In this document: piece after piece, positions 22,770-33,650 of the stretch
Position numbering within the stretch: position 1 is the stretch's first letter
Layout of the letters: each line of letters begins with the position of its first letter
Source of the DNA: Ustilaginoidea virens
Lineage: Eukaryota; Ascomycota; Sordariomycetes; Hypocreales; Clavicipitaceae
Length of the DNA: 64,000 nucleotides
Assembly: GCF_000687475.1 (NCBI RefSeq)
Contig: NC_057316.1
Coordinates: 1 to 64,000 of the forward strand
Reading direction: 5' to 3'
The notes under the pieces: generated by a model
Databases searched by the model: none
Seen by the model: the letters and a program-made list of their open reading frames with translations, nothing else
What the model was told of the DNA's origin: nothing
Program-made: the position numbers and the translations under genes

Positions 22770-23515
22770 CCGGCATCTAGTATAAAATCATTATCCGCTC
22801 TAATGCTATCGCGGCCGGTATCTATTATAGCGTTATTATCCGCTCTAGTGCTATTATGGCTAATATCCGTTATAGTTTCGTTATCTACTTTAGTGCTATT
22901 GCGGCCGGTATCCGTTATTGTATCGTTATCCGCTTTATTATCGCGGCCGGTATCTATAGCGTTATCATCCGCTCTAGTGCTATTATGGCTGATATCTATT
23001 ATTATGTCGTTATCCGCTCTACTATTGCGGCTGGTATCTATAGCGTCGTTATCCGCTTTAGTGCTATTATAGCTGATATCTATTATTATGTTATTATCCG
23101 CTCTAGTGCTATCGCGGCCGGTATCTATTATAGTATTGTTATCTGCTTTACTATTGCGGCCGGTATCCGTTATAGTATCGTCATCCGCTCTACTATTGCG
23201 GCTGGTATCTGTTATAGTATTGTTATCCGCTCTAGTGCTATTATGCCCGGTATTTATTATAGTATCGTTATCCGCTCTACTATCGCGGCCGGTATCCGTT
23301 ATAGTATTGTCATCCGCTCTACTATTACGGCCGGTATCTATTATAGTATCGTTATCTGCTCTAGTGCTATCGCGCTTGGTATCCGTTATAGTATCGTTAT
23401 CCGCTCTACTATTACGGCCGGTATCTATTATAGTATCGTTATCCGCTCTAGTGCTATCGCGCCCGGTATCCATTATAGTATTATTATCCGCTCTAGTATT
23501 ATTAGCTATTAGTAT
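22770..23515 (-). repeat. Coding minisatellite, 16-residue Asp/Thr/Arg-rich repeats
   Basis: About 16 repeats of a ~45-48-base unit (CGTTATCCGCTCTAGTGCTATTGCGGCCGGTATC type). On the minus strand they encode variants of DTGRDSTRADNDTIID. All six frames are open because the unit length is a multiple of three and few CA/TG sites occur. The minus frame matches the flanking AT-hook pseudogene, so it is probably an internal low-complexity region of that protein. Confidence 0.8.
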
Positions 23516-24019
23516 ATGCTCTTATTCTTCGGCATTGCTTTCGCTATCTGAGTTTGGTATAACCCTAGTATTATTATATAATATAGTAGGGTCGCTAGCT
23601 GCTAGGGTATACCTGCGCTCTTTAGTATCGCTCTTACTATCCGAGTTTGGTATAACCCTACTATTATTATCTATTTGAGCCGAATTACTAGCTATTAGGG
23701 TGTTCTAGTGCTCCTCGGTCTCGCTCTCGCTATATAAATCTAGTATAACTATAGTATTGCCTTGCGGTCCAGGTAGGGCATTAGTAGCTGCCGAGCCTGC
23801 ATTTTATAGGATATATAGCCCTTCTATTGATGTAGTAAGTAACTGTATATTGCCCTGGTACTGCATATGGGCCTCTTCGCGCCTAATATAATACTTTAGG
23901 GCGCCTGATGCCGAGCTTCCGGCGACCGCTATATAAGGCTCTAGTATAGGGGTGAGATAGTTAGCAATAGGGGATAGCCGGTAGAAAGGCAGGGCTATAG
24001 ATGCGGCTGGGGATATAGT

Positions 24020-24475
24020 GCTGTGGCTACTCGAGGCCGGTCTAGCGGATAGCCTCGGTGATATCTTTTATAGGCTAGCATATGGAGAGGCTATAGATAA
24101 GGCCGGCGATATACTACCGCGTTGGCTCGAGGCTAGTCTAGCGGATAGCCTCGGTGATATCTTTCGCGGGTTAGCATATAGAGAGGCTATAGATAGGGCT
24201 GGCGATGCGCTACCGCGTTGGCTTGAGGCTGGTCTGGCGGATAGCCTTAGTGATATCTTTCGCGGGCTGGTACGTGGAGAGGCTGTAGATAGGGCCGGTA
24301 ATGCGCTGCCGTATTAGCTTGAGGCTGGTCTGGCGGATAGCCTCGGTGATATCCTTCGCGGGCCGGCACGTAGAGAGGCTATAGATAGGGCCGGCGATAT
24401 GCTGCCGCGTTGGCTCGAGGCTGGTCTGGCGGATAGCCTTAGTAATATCCTTTGCGGTATGGCCCGTACTAGCTG
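24020..24475 (-). repeat. ~96-99-bp tandem repeats, about 4.7 copies
   Basis: Repeats of GAGGCTGGTCTGGCGGATAG... GGTGATATC... AGAGAGGCTATAGATA... GCCGGCGAT. Minus-strand translation gives RLSARPASSQRGSISPALS repeats in the N-terminal part of the AT-hook pseudogene. A + frame (24018-24317) is an alternative reading with no support from the neighbourhood. Confidence 0.82.
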
Positions 24476-24660
24476 CTCTTGCTATAAAGGCTGGTTATCC
24501 TAAATAGCTTCGTTTAAAGCATTTACTGCCTTTTACGCGCGCTACTGCTACTGCTTAGTATTCCTATGCTGTTGTTATATTATAGGATTAACCCGGGGGC
24601 GGCCACGAGGACGCTTAGGGGAGGTTATTTTTATAGGGCTCGTGGCAAGCGCGCGGGATG

Positions 24661-25538
24661 ATATGCTTTTTAGTATAGGGTGGTAAGTGTGTATATCCTT
24701 TTTATTTAATAAATATAAGAGGCTGGCGCTACTGCTTTCTAGAGTACTAAAGGTAAGTAAGAATATATAGTAAGGTTAGTAGTTGTATAGAAAGAGGGTA
24801 AAGAAAAGAAAAGTTCTATATTATTGCTATATTAACCCTTACTATTACTGTATGAATATGCTAGAGAAGAGCCGGCTGCTTCCCCTACCCTATCTATTGG
24901 CGTAGACTGGCGCATAATTTAGTATAGAAAAGCTAGCTGCTGCCCCTACCCTATTATTGGCGTGGACTAGCGTATGACTAGCGTATGCTCTACATTTATT
25001 CTAGTAGCCAGCCAATAGGGGTGCGGTTCGTATGCCAGATTTAAATCGTATAAAGGATATAAGTTATATATACAGTCGCGCGCGAGGTAGTATATAATAA
25101 GTAGTGGTGCGGCTCTATAGGGCTGCCTATATACCCTATAAAAGAGTATAGGGAAAAGCGGGTTTACTATATATATAATAGTCGCGGTGATTGGGCGATT
25201 GCGATATTAATTCCATTTGGTAATATAAGGGATATATGGCAAAGAAGGCGCTATAAGGCTACGAAGGAAAGCATAGCGTATTGCCTATACCTCACCCCTC
25301 ACCTTATTAATATAGGCCTGCTATGGTAAATAAAGTAAGGGTTATAGTATAAAAAGGAGCGTTTCACCTGACTATAATAGTATAGTAAACAATTTATAGC
25401 ATGCTAACCTGGCCACCTTCTTTTTACCACGTAGTATCTACTATAGTAAGTGGTTAGACGGCCTAAAGCGACGCATTTCGGTATAGTATTGACTTATCTC
25501 TCTATTATATTTGCTATTTTATAGTATGCTTTGCCAGC
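24661..25538. other. RIP-mutated spacer with a ~70-bp direct repeat
   Basis: Two similar stretches, CTGCTTCCCCTACCCTAT... TTGGCGTAGACTGGCG near 24868 and CTGCTGCCCCTACCCTAT... TTGGCGTGGACTAGCG near 24930, are followed at about 25010 by part of the inverse (AGCCAGCCAATAGGGGTGCG). The part at 25105-25230 is related to 6535-6695. No gene seen. Confidence 0.55.
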
Positions 25539-25619
25539 ATATTATTAAAATCCAACTGCTTTTTATCTAGGCGGCAGCGTGAGGCATTAGCGTGCCGCCC
25601 CTAGCGCCGCCACTAATAG

Positions 25620-26180
25620 TCTTTATATAATACTAACCTCTTTATTAGGCTTATCCGGACTAAGAATGCTTACTGGTCTAAAATTGAGGAGAAATATAGG
25701 GATATATTCGATATATTATATAACCAATAGGGCTTACGGGATAAAGCGCGTAATCTAAAGGTAGACTTCCTATTAGGGGATTATTTACTACCCCGGTCGT
25801 TTGACTAAGTAGCTTTAGGAAAGAAAGAGATTATAAAGTTAGTTAATTATAGCAAGAATCCTAATAGGTCGGAAAACGATATTGATTTAGATGGGAAACC
25901 TACTAATACCTTATACTAGTCGCCTTTAGCTCTATATATAATTAATTATCTATGCCTTGTAATACATATTGCCCCGGAAAGTAAGAAGCATCTATATGCT
26001 AAGCCGCCCTAGTACCTGACTTCTATACGATATTATATATAGTAAGATATACCGAAAGAAATACCTTATGCCCCTTTTATGAGTGCGCTGCTATGACTAT
26101 ATACGGCCTAGCTATTATTAGTTAGAGGGGAAAAAACAGAAAAGGAAAAAGGCCGCCTTACTATTCTGGTAACTAGTAGT
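25620..26180 (+). pseudogene. RIP-destroyed telobox-Myb-like gene (copy A)
   Basis: One + frame reads RLIRTKNAYWSKIEEKY... followed by GLRDKARNLKVDFL and LPRSFD, broken by TAG and TAA. The YWSKIE and L(R/K)DKARNLK pieces with this spacing resemble the third helix (telobox, VDLKDKWR-like) of Myb domains in TRF/Tbf1-type proteins that bind TTAGGG repeats. The segment after it (SKNPNRSENDIDLDGKP) resembles what follows the Myb domain in fungal proteins of this kind, as I recall them. It could instead be a generic Myb/SANT domain. The true 5' end is not visible. It opens the 15-kb unit. Confidence 0.5.
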
Positions 26181-26199
26181 AAAAAAAGGCATATACAAG

Positions 26200-26742
26200 G
26201 AACTCGGCAGCATCCTATATATACAGGAGGCGCTACTCGTCAATTAGTCTGCCTTATATAAAGTCTATCGCCGCATCTATATAGATAGATTATTCTTTAG
26301 GGGTTGCCTATCTAATTATATTATACAGCTGATTATCGTAATATCTAATAAAGCTAAGGAAAAATGTCGATTCCAACTTAAAATCGTCCGTAAGTAGTAT
26401 ATAGTTAGGGTTATTTATATCCCTGCTAATAGTGCTCTCTTTATTGCAGACTATATACACGATTCTTTAGTATGTCTCGCGTATATAAGGGTGACGATTG
26501 ATTAGTTCTATCCTAATTCGGCACTTTGCGTGAGGCCTATGGCGATAGTAAATATAGTAGATGGTGGATCCTTCCTCTATAAAGCAGACGTTAAGGCTAT
26601 AGTGGCACATAATTATAAAGTAGGGGAAGTAGGGATCCCTCTTATTAGTTATAGCACTTTAGGCTATAGTCGTAAGCGGGATAAAGTGTGGCGGTATACG
26701 ATATGTGAAATACTGGTTGTTAGCGGGGAAATAGTATTATAA
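26200..26742 (+). pseudogene. Broken gene of unknown function, C-terminal part open (copy A)
   Basis: A + frame coherent for about 180 residues with two TAG stops, ending at TAA 26740-26742. The last 70 residues are open from ATG 26530 and read MRPMAIVNIVDGGSFLYKAD... KVWRYTICEILVVSGEIVL. Upstream, in the same frame, KELGSILYIQEALL and RRIYIDRLFFRGCLSNYI can be read. The frame differs from that of the Myb-like gene just upstream, so it is a separate gene or a further exon. I do not recognise the family. Confidence 0.5.
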
Positions 26743-28496
26743 AGAGGATAAAAAGGAAGAAGGGCGGGATATGCTAAGGCTTACTTATATAAAAGAGGAA
26801 AAGAGAGAAAAAGGCAGGGTAAATAGTAGGATAAGAAAAAAAGAGTATAAGTTATAATAAAGGGGAAAGAAAGGAAAAAGGGAGGGAGAAGTTAAGGCTT
26901 TATATAGGAGAAAGAAATTAAGGGAACGGGAGTAAAGGTAAAGGGAAAGTGAAGGCAGGAAGGCAAAAGGAAGGTAAAGGGAAAGTAAAGGTAGGAAATA
27001 TATTAATTCTCTACTTCAATAGGCCTTACTTCTGCTGCTAAATAGGCGAGCACATGCAATAAGGTTAGGTGTATGGCTATAAATTACGGGTGGTTTTGGT
27101 TCGGACCTATAAGTCTAAGCCGGTTCTCCTACTCGCTTACTTCATTACTATTCTATCGTGCTTTATTATCTACGATATATAGATCCTATAAAATGGTAAT
27201 AATACCTTCTCTATAGACTGTAGTGATAAGTAATACTCTAACGGTGTCTCTATACTACTAACTAACTAAAAGGGATAAGAAGGGTAAGAGTAGACGTAAA
27301 GGCGAGATATAGGGCTATAGCGCTATAGGTTTTATAGAAAGTATTTATAATACTATACGCTATATACTATTATAAGGTGCTATCTACTGCAATGCCCCCC
27401 TCTGTATTCTAGCAGCTTAGAATAAAGCTAGTAAGCTTTACCGTTAGGGAGGTTGGTATATAGGTCTTTATAGAGTAGGTAGTCGTAGAGACTATATATA
27501 TCGGTAGGTATTCTCTATATTACTAGAAGACTCTGACTATTATGCCCCCCCGGTTAAGTCGTAATGATTAATATATCTTATTCTTATATATAATGATAAA
27601 CTACTATATAGAGCCTACTAGGGAAGAGGGAGAAGAGGATTATTAGGTCGGAATCATATTAGACTAAGGTTTTAGATTAACCTAGGTTTCTAATATCTAA
27701 TACCCCCCTCCCCATTAGAATATGGTTAGGCATATAGGCTAGGCCGCGCTACTTATATAGTAGTCACTATAGCATATATATGCAACCTTAGTAGGTTGGG
27801 GGGCGATGCTATAATGCGACTATACGGCCTGGTTGGGACCTATAGGTCTAAACCACCCTACTGCCCGTATAGCTTATCGTATTACGGCGCATATATATAG
27901 TGATACACTCTCAATTCGTGGTTAGCTATATAGGTATGCATCTATCTATACTATATATTTATATCCAATATAATGCTATGCCAAGTAAAAATATGTCCCC
28001 CTATAGTCATTCAATAAAACGTAAAGCAAAATGCCTGCGAATACACCTAAGTTATATGCCGAGTAATATAGCCCCCCCCCCTAGTATTAGCTAAAAACGA
28101 AAAAAACAAAACAAAACGCTATTTTATATTTCCTATTAGTAGTTAATAAAAATAAAAAAAGTAAATCACCTCCTACTGCCGCGCGCCTAGCGGCGTATAT
28201 TCGTGTTATTAATACTTATAAGTTAAATCATACTCCTATAATATAATATTATTTTCGAAGTAGAATCCATCTTTAAAATAGCTACTGCTATAGTTATCGT
28301 ATGCAGTATCTTTTATATCGCTATTGTTATAAGCGCTAGAATAGGTGCTAGTGCCTATTTTTATGAATTCTTAATCCTTATCTATATCGTAGAGTATACT
28401 ATTGGTGGGTAAGGGGGGGGGGATGCGATACTGCCGGTGCGGGAAGAAGCGATACTACCGGGGGGGGGAGGGATATAGCGGAGTGATTATATAGGG
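26743..28496. other. RIP-mutated unit DNA without a recognised gene (copy A; copy B 41738-43491)
   Basis: 26750-27000 is a purine-rich run (AAAGGAAGGTAAAGGGAAAG type). One palindrome copy lies near 27103 and another near 27838. 28075-28140 has C and A runs, and 28405-28465 two poly-G runs. A + frame at 27900-28094 has no support from copy B, where it is broken. Nothing else seen. Confidence 0.5.
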
Positions 28497-29257
28497 TATG
28501 GTCGGCTAAAGCACTCCTAATGCTACTAATAAAGAGACTTAGCGATATCCCTTTTAAAGTCTTAATAGGCTAGATAGGGATAGTGTATAGAAGGGTTTAT
28601 AATATATAAAAAATGCTTTTAGTATATAGCCTTTTTGAACTCTATCGCCTTGATATATAGCGTTTGTAGGCGTCTTTTAGCTATTGCGAAGTATCGGAGG
28701 AATATAGCCACTATAGATTAGAACGCCGGCGTTATTATTATTATTAATATTTTGTTGGCGCTAGGTGGGCGGGCGGCGGTACTATCGACTAGCTTCTAAA
28801 GGCTGGTTCTATTATGTATTATATCGAGGAGTATAAGGTATTTGCCGGCTAATATCTCCTAGCGTATGATTAACTTACTCTTTTTGAGGCAGTAGCGGCT
28901 ATAGAGTAAATACTAATCGCAGGAGCTACCGTCTTATATACTAGTATAGTATAGGAACCTAGAGATGAATCTATTGTATACGTAGTTATAGTATAGCTGT
29001 ACGGGCGATACTTATATAAGAGCGTTTTAGTCTTTTATTTGGATGGTTTTATTAGTAAGCCTATTGGGCAGATGGGTTTGAGCGTCTGGTCTACTAGTGA
29101 TCCTCTTATAGGTTAATATATAAAGGTTTGTAAATAGCTCGTTGAATGCGCTAAATAATGCTATAGGGATAATCAACTCTTTCTCTATGCCGTATTTTGT
29201 GGCATCTATAGCCGAGGTAGGTTGAGCTATTATATCTATTTTAGTTGTTAGTATAAA
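28497..29257 (-). pseudogene. RIP-destroyed gene of unknown function (copy A)
   Basis: The minus strand gives a coherent frame of about 250 residues broken by TAG/TAA at former Gln/Trp codons. Readable parts include TSAIDATKYGIEKELIIPIA, LFSAFNELFTNLYILTYKRI, CLKKSKLIIR and FLRYFAIAKRRLQTLYIKAI. The protein is mixed alpha-helical with an Arg/Lys-rich C-terminal half. No family recognised. Confidence 0.55.
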
Positions 29258-29679
29258 AAAGAAGAAAGGAGAGATAAAGGGGGAAAAAAAAAAAAAGGAA
29301 GGAAGAGAGAGGAAGAACGAATTTATAGGAAAAAAAAAAAAAAAAAAGTAGGTATTAGGATGAAATATAGTCAGATCGTGTATATATGATTCTCTATTAT
29401 CTATAATAAGAGTAAATAAGCTATAATAGCAGTTCCTATATGATTCCGTAGTAACTTAAGAGTATTAGGTAAGTCGGCGCACTAAATTACAAGGCATACC
29501 CCGCTTTTCCCCGCATTAGGAGTTGCTAGCCCTACTGTAGGACCTATAGTAGTAGAGCCGCACTAGCAGAGCCGCACTACTATACCTATTAGTATATAGG
29601 CTATCTCATTAGGGCTCGCGCGTCATCCTCTGCCTATTACTTATGCACTTTAGTGCTTATGACTTCTATATGTATGGTA

Positions 29680-30200
29680 GTCTGAGGGGCTGGTTGGGAC
29701 CTATAGGTCCGAATAGGTCTACACTAGTATATGCTAGCCTATGCCGAAGGTTACCGCAGTCGTGGGCCGATATAAGCCATATATTATGGTGCGTCTATAG
29801 TAGATTCTATAATATAGGTTATATTGGGATCTGGTGGCCTGCGTGGCCGGTTGGGACCTATAGGTCCGAATAGGTTTGCGCTAGTATATGCTGGCCTATG
29901 CCGAAGGTTACCGCAGTCGTGGGCCGATATAAGCTATATATTATAGTGCGTCTATAGTAGATTCCATAATATAGGTTGTATTAGGATCTGGTGGCCTGCG
30001 TGGCCGGTTAGGACCTATAGGTCTGAATAGGTCTGTGCTAGCATATGCTAGCCTATGCCGAAGGTTACCGCGGTTGTAGGCCGACATAAGCCATATATTA
30101 TAGTGCGTCTATAGTAGATTCTATAATATGGGCTATATTGGGACCCGGTGGTATGCGTAGCCGGTTAGGACCTGTAGGTCCGAATAGGCCTAAGCGAGCC
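29680..30200. repeat. ~160-bp tandem repeats, about 3.5 copies (copy A)
   Basis: Units begin GGCCGGTTGGGACCTATAGGTCCGAATAGG and run through GCCGAAGGTTACCGCAGTCGTGGGCC to GGATCTGGTGGCCTGCGTGGCC. Each unit carries one copy of the GGACCTATAGGTCC palindrome. The open frame at 29643-29873 is a by-product of the repeat. Further single palindromes follow at about 30320 and 30640. Confidence 0.88.
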
Positions 30201-31039
30201 TATACATAAGGAGCATACAATCATTCGCGAATATAGGAACCCTATACGGTAGTATAGTGTCTCTATAGTGTATTGCTTGCTTTAGGCTGTATTAGCATAC
30301 GCGATGCTGGGAGGCTGGTTTAGACGTGTAGGTCTAGATAGGCCTATACTGGCCTATATACTAGGCAACCTTCGCTCGGTTAGTCTGTAGAAGCAGCTAT
30401 AAGGGAGGAGTAGTTAGTCGGGGATAGGCGGCAGGCTTTATCCCCTCCTACGATAACTCTAAGGCCAAGTCTACTAGCCCCTACTAAAACCCACTTTAGG
30501 CTTTATAGGTGAGCTGCTATTACTAGGGTGGTATATTAAAAGGTCGGCTAGGATAAGACCGGCTAGGCTAAGACTGGTTATATAGCCGATGGGACGGGCG
30601 CTACTAACGGGGGCAGCACTAGGTGGCTAGTTTAAACCTGCAGGTCCGAAGCTTTACCTGGTCTATGCATATAGGAGGGTTACCTATATGGCTACGCTAC
30701 CCTACGCACGTAGGTAGGTGCCTTATCCAAGGGAAAGAGGCCGGTAAGAGGTTAAAGGCCGCGATCGGGCATTACCATATATCTTAGCAATATAGTATAT
30801 ATGAGTGCCCTAGCTACCTAACCTATATATATGCTTCGAAGAGGGAGAGCAGTAGGAATAAGCGAGCTATCTACTACACGATAAAGATGCGGATATAGCG
30901 GCGGTACTCGGCGTAGCGCGGCGATATATAGCGCACTATATATAAAGGCCTGATATAATTAGGTATACTAAACGATATCTACCTTACTGGAAACAGAATA
31001 TTAGAATCGGTAGTTGCATTAGCCTAGCTATAATAACTA
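30201..31039. other. RIP-mutated unit DNA without a recognised gene (copy A; copy B 45191-46034)
   Basis: Contains two single palindrome copies (about 30323 and 30640) and a CG-rich stretch near 30880-30950. No coherent reading frame found. Confidence 0.45.
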
Positions 31040-31385
31040 TGCCTGTTGGAATCGCTATCGTAAGGTGCCTAATTGGGCATATACTGCGATAGATATGCCG
31101 CGCGCCGCTACGCACGATATGGCTACTTTTGCCTATTTACCCCTTATGCCTAATAGGGCATGCGGGCAGCCCGGCCCGACCGCGCCGAGGCACGTGACTA
31201 TAGCACGCGCATAACCGAGGCTATATTATATAATTCCTCTCTTTTGCCTCTTTCCTACTTTCTTAGATAGTTATTAGCAAAATAATAGAATACCTTTACT
31301 TCGTGATCAATGGGTACATTATACTACACGCGCGACCCTATATATAAATAGGTACTCCTTGATATGGCACCAATAGTGCTAATAT
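31040..31385. mobile_element. Relic of the long-TIR element family (copy A)
   Basis: 31045-31200 matches the reverse complement of un-mutated 61700-61865: TGGAATCGCTATCGTAAGGTGCC, CACGATATGGCTACTTTTGCC, GGGCAGCCCGGCCCGACC. 31250-31370 matches the right arm of 60893-61216, including TTTGCCTCTTTCCT, TTTACTTCGTGATCA and ACGCGCGACCCTA. The left arm was not found, so the relic is truncated. Confidence 0.7.
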
Positions 31386-31799
31386 AGAATAGTTCCTACG
31401 TGCGAGGATGCACCAATATATAATGGCGGAATCGACTCGCTATACGTGCTTAGGTTAGGTGGCCGCCTATCACCTGACTTACAGCAGCCCGCGGTATGTA
31501 TGTGTTACTAATAGGTGCCCCACTAAGGCTTATAGTCCCACCATATAAAATACACACATCATCGGCTTTATATACATCCCGAATTTAAATATATGCACTA
31601 AACCTATGCTTATTAATGCCGATTAGGAGCTAATGCCGCTAACTATAAGCTAATGCCTAGTAGGAGTATTATACATTTATAACCTTATCTCCCTTCTTTT
31701 ATCGCTTATTATCTTATTAATTATACTTATATAAATCCTTATTATTAAATGCCTCTGCTTTTATATCCTCTGCCTCTGCTATATTTCCTATTTCTATTT

Positions 31800-32610
31800 T
31801 AGTTGCAACGGACCCTAGAGTGGCTTATATAAAGCCCTCTTCCCGGAAAGCCTATTAATCAGGCCCGAAATAGCCTTATTGTAACAGTTAGTACGTTAGA
31901 ATAGCTTATATAAAGCCCTCTTTCCGGACCGATGCCGTATATTTTCAGGTACAGGTCCTTCGACAACTTTAAGTCCGCAATATTATTTTTAATATCTGCT
32001 TATCGTTATTGCGGATTGACTAGGCCCGAAATAGCCTTATTGCGATGGTCAGTATATTAGAATGGCTTATATAAAGCCCTCTTTCCGGAAAGATGCTATA
32101 CATTTTTAGGTATAGGTCCTCCAATAACTTTAAGTCCGCAATATTATTTTCAATATCTGCTTATCGTTATTGCGGATTAATTAGGCCCGAAATAGCCTTA
32201 TTGCGATAGTCAGTATATTAGAATGGCTTATATAAAGCCCTTTTTCCGGAACAACGCCATACATTTTCAGGTATAGGTCCTCCAATAACTTTAAGTCCGC
32301 AATATTATTTTTAATATCTACTCGTCGTTATTATAGATTAACCAGGCCCGATATAGCCTTATTGCGATAGTTAGTATGTTAGAATGGCTTATATAAAGCC
32401 CTCTTTCCGGAATGATGCTATATATTTTCAGGTATAGGTCCTCCGATAACTTTAAGTCCGCAAAATTTTTTTTAATATCTGCTCGTCATTATTGCGGATT
32501 AACTAGGCCTAAAATAGCCTTATTGCAATGGTTAAGCTATCTTTCCGGAAAGACGATTAACCAGGCCTAAAATAGCCTTATTGCGATAGTTAAGCTATAT
32601 TTCCGGAAAG
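31800..32610. repeat. ~157-bp tandem repeats, about 5 copies (copy A)
   Basis: Units read AGGCCCGAAATAGCCTTATTGCG... TTAGAATGGCTTATATAAAGCCCTC... TTTCCGGAA... CATTTTCAGGTATAGGTCC... ACTTTAAGTCCGCAATATT. The last two units are shortened. TTATATAAAGC is TATA-box-like, and GGCTTATATAAAGCC is a perfect palindrome repeated in every unit. The array ends three bases from the stop codon of the BRCT-like pseudogene. Confidence 0.88.
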
Positions 32611-32612
32611 CC

Positions 32613-33167
32613 TTATAGGTTAATACTTTTATAAGAAAGAGTCTTTCGGCTAAAGTTTTTAATTAGAAACTTGTCTTTAAATCGCATTTGCTGCGCTATG
32701 GCTACGTCTGTAAGCCAGTCTGCCGCTACGATAGGCGGCTCTATATTCCCCTTCTTAGCTATATCCCTAAAGTGCTACTATATCTACTGCTCGTCTAGGC
32801 TACTGCTGGTAAGCAGGTAGACAGGCTTAGGCTTAGCGAAACCTTCCTCCTCGGCCGTTATAGGCTTAATTATCGTACCGCTATACGTACAGTATAACTT
32901 AAATATGGCTCCGTTGGCCTTAGCAATTAAGCGGTAGCTTTTAGGTCCGTTGCGGATCTTCTCTATATAGTAGGAGTCCTTTATTTAGGGGTAAGTAGAT
33001 AAGGCGGGTATAATTACTATATTAAATACCGCTATAATATTTAGTTAAAGGAGCGAGTCTATATATATACTATAGTGGCCGTTCGCTTTAGCCTTTTGTA
33101 TCCTAAGGAGCGGATTCCTTATCGCCTAGCGCTATATTATAGCCCCTAGAATGCTCTCTTTATCCAT
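32613..33167 (-). pseudogene. Small BRCT-like gene with RIP stops (copy A)
   Basis: A 555-base minus-strand frame from ATG (33167) to TAA (32613), 184 codons, broken by seven in-frame TAG/TAA. Readable: MDKESILGAII at the start, KDSYYIEKIRNGPKSYRLIA, KPVYLLTSSSLDEQ, and IEPPIVAADWLTDVAIA followed by KDKFLI near the end. PPIVAADWLTD with the hydrophobic segment before it resembles the C-terminal WxxD/S core of a BRCT domain (DNA-damage and chromatin phosphopeptide binding), about residues 95-175. The N-terminal half is unrecognised. BRCT is a tentative call by eye. The sharp ATG-to-stop length is preserved in copy B. Confidence 0.55.
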
Positions 33168-33339
33168 TTACAGTAAATTAGTAAAGGTATATTAAGTAAG
33201 GCCTGCAGCCTATATAGAATTAGCGCTCTTGCTTGCTATTTGGTAAGGTAGGCGTAGTAAATAGCTAGATATAGCGATATAGGCGTAGTCGATCTCGCAT
33301 ACGAGTAATATTGCTAGTATATTATCTTAAGAGTGGCTA

Positions 33340-33650
33340 ATATACACTTTAGTTATGGCTCATAGCGTGATAAGAAAGCGTGCTAAATCTCGTACTAGAG
33401 CACTAGTTAGCTGCCTATTTTCATCGAGGTTTATAGAGAACTATAGTTCTCCTTTATACCTATACTAATTAGTGGTAGTTAGGCATTAGGAAGATTGTAA
33501 GGTAAGAGTGGCTAATATGCACTTTAGTTATAGCTTGCAGTATGACGAGAAAGCGTGCTGAATCTTATATTAGAGCACCGGCTGGCTGCCTATTTTCATC
33601 GAGGTTTATAGAGAACTATAGTTCTCCTTTATACCTATACTAATATGGAA
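33340..33650. repeat. Two ~185-bp direct repeats (copy A; copy B 48330-48650)
   Basis: AGAGTGGCTAATATACACTTTAG... GAGCACTAG... CATCGAGGTTTATAGAGAAC... ATAGTTCTCCTTTATACC occurs twice in a row. GAGAACTATAGTTCTC is a perfect 16-bp palindrome found in each repeat. The rest of 33651-34220 shows CTTCTTTAG microrepeats near 33900-34020 and no gene. Confidence 0.75.

Larger units (their letters stand above)
16600..24660 (-). pseudogene. RIP-destroyed giant gene, AT-hook protein of unknown function
   Basis: The minus strand reads as long coherent protein pieces over roughly 8 kb, broken almost only by TAG. Read through, it could encode around 2,600 residues, in one or several genes. Near the N-terminal end an AT-hook, PKRPRGRPRVNP (24595-24618), is followed by a Gln-rich stretch and two minisatellite-coded regions. 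Readable later pieces include IPLIPPFML-type hydrophobic segments (about 21950), ETVELALESFSAAILGSLE (about 21340), DITPPGDPYYYYYYYLY (about 20510) and IRRHLAVVAQFLTIEYIGH (about 18430). I recognise no transposase, RT, integrase or helicase motif. AT-hooks bind AT-rich minor grooves, so a DNA-associated role is plausible. It lies on the same strand as the SNF2 gene and upstream of it. Confidence 0.6.

Noticed and set aside
22754..23678. Open frames of up to 239 residues on both strands
   Set aside because: A minisatellite with a period that is a multiple of three leaves several frames open at once. Only the minus frame agrees with the flanking pseudogene, and it is not an intact gene.
31800..32610. 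CRISPR-like repeat array
   Set aside because: Units are contiguous ~157-bp repeats without unique spacers, in a eukaryotic subtelomere.
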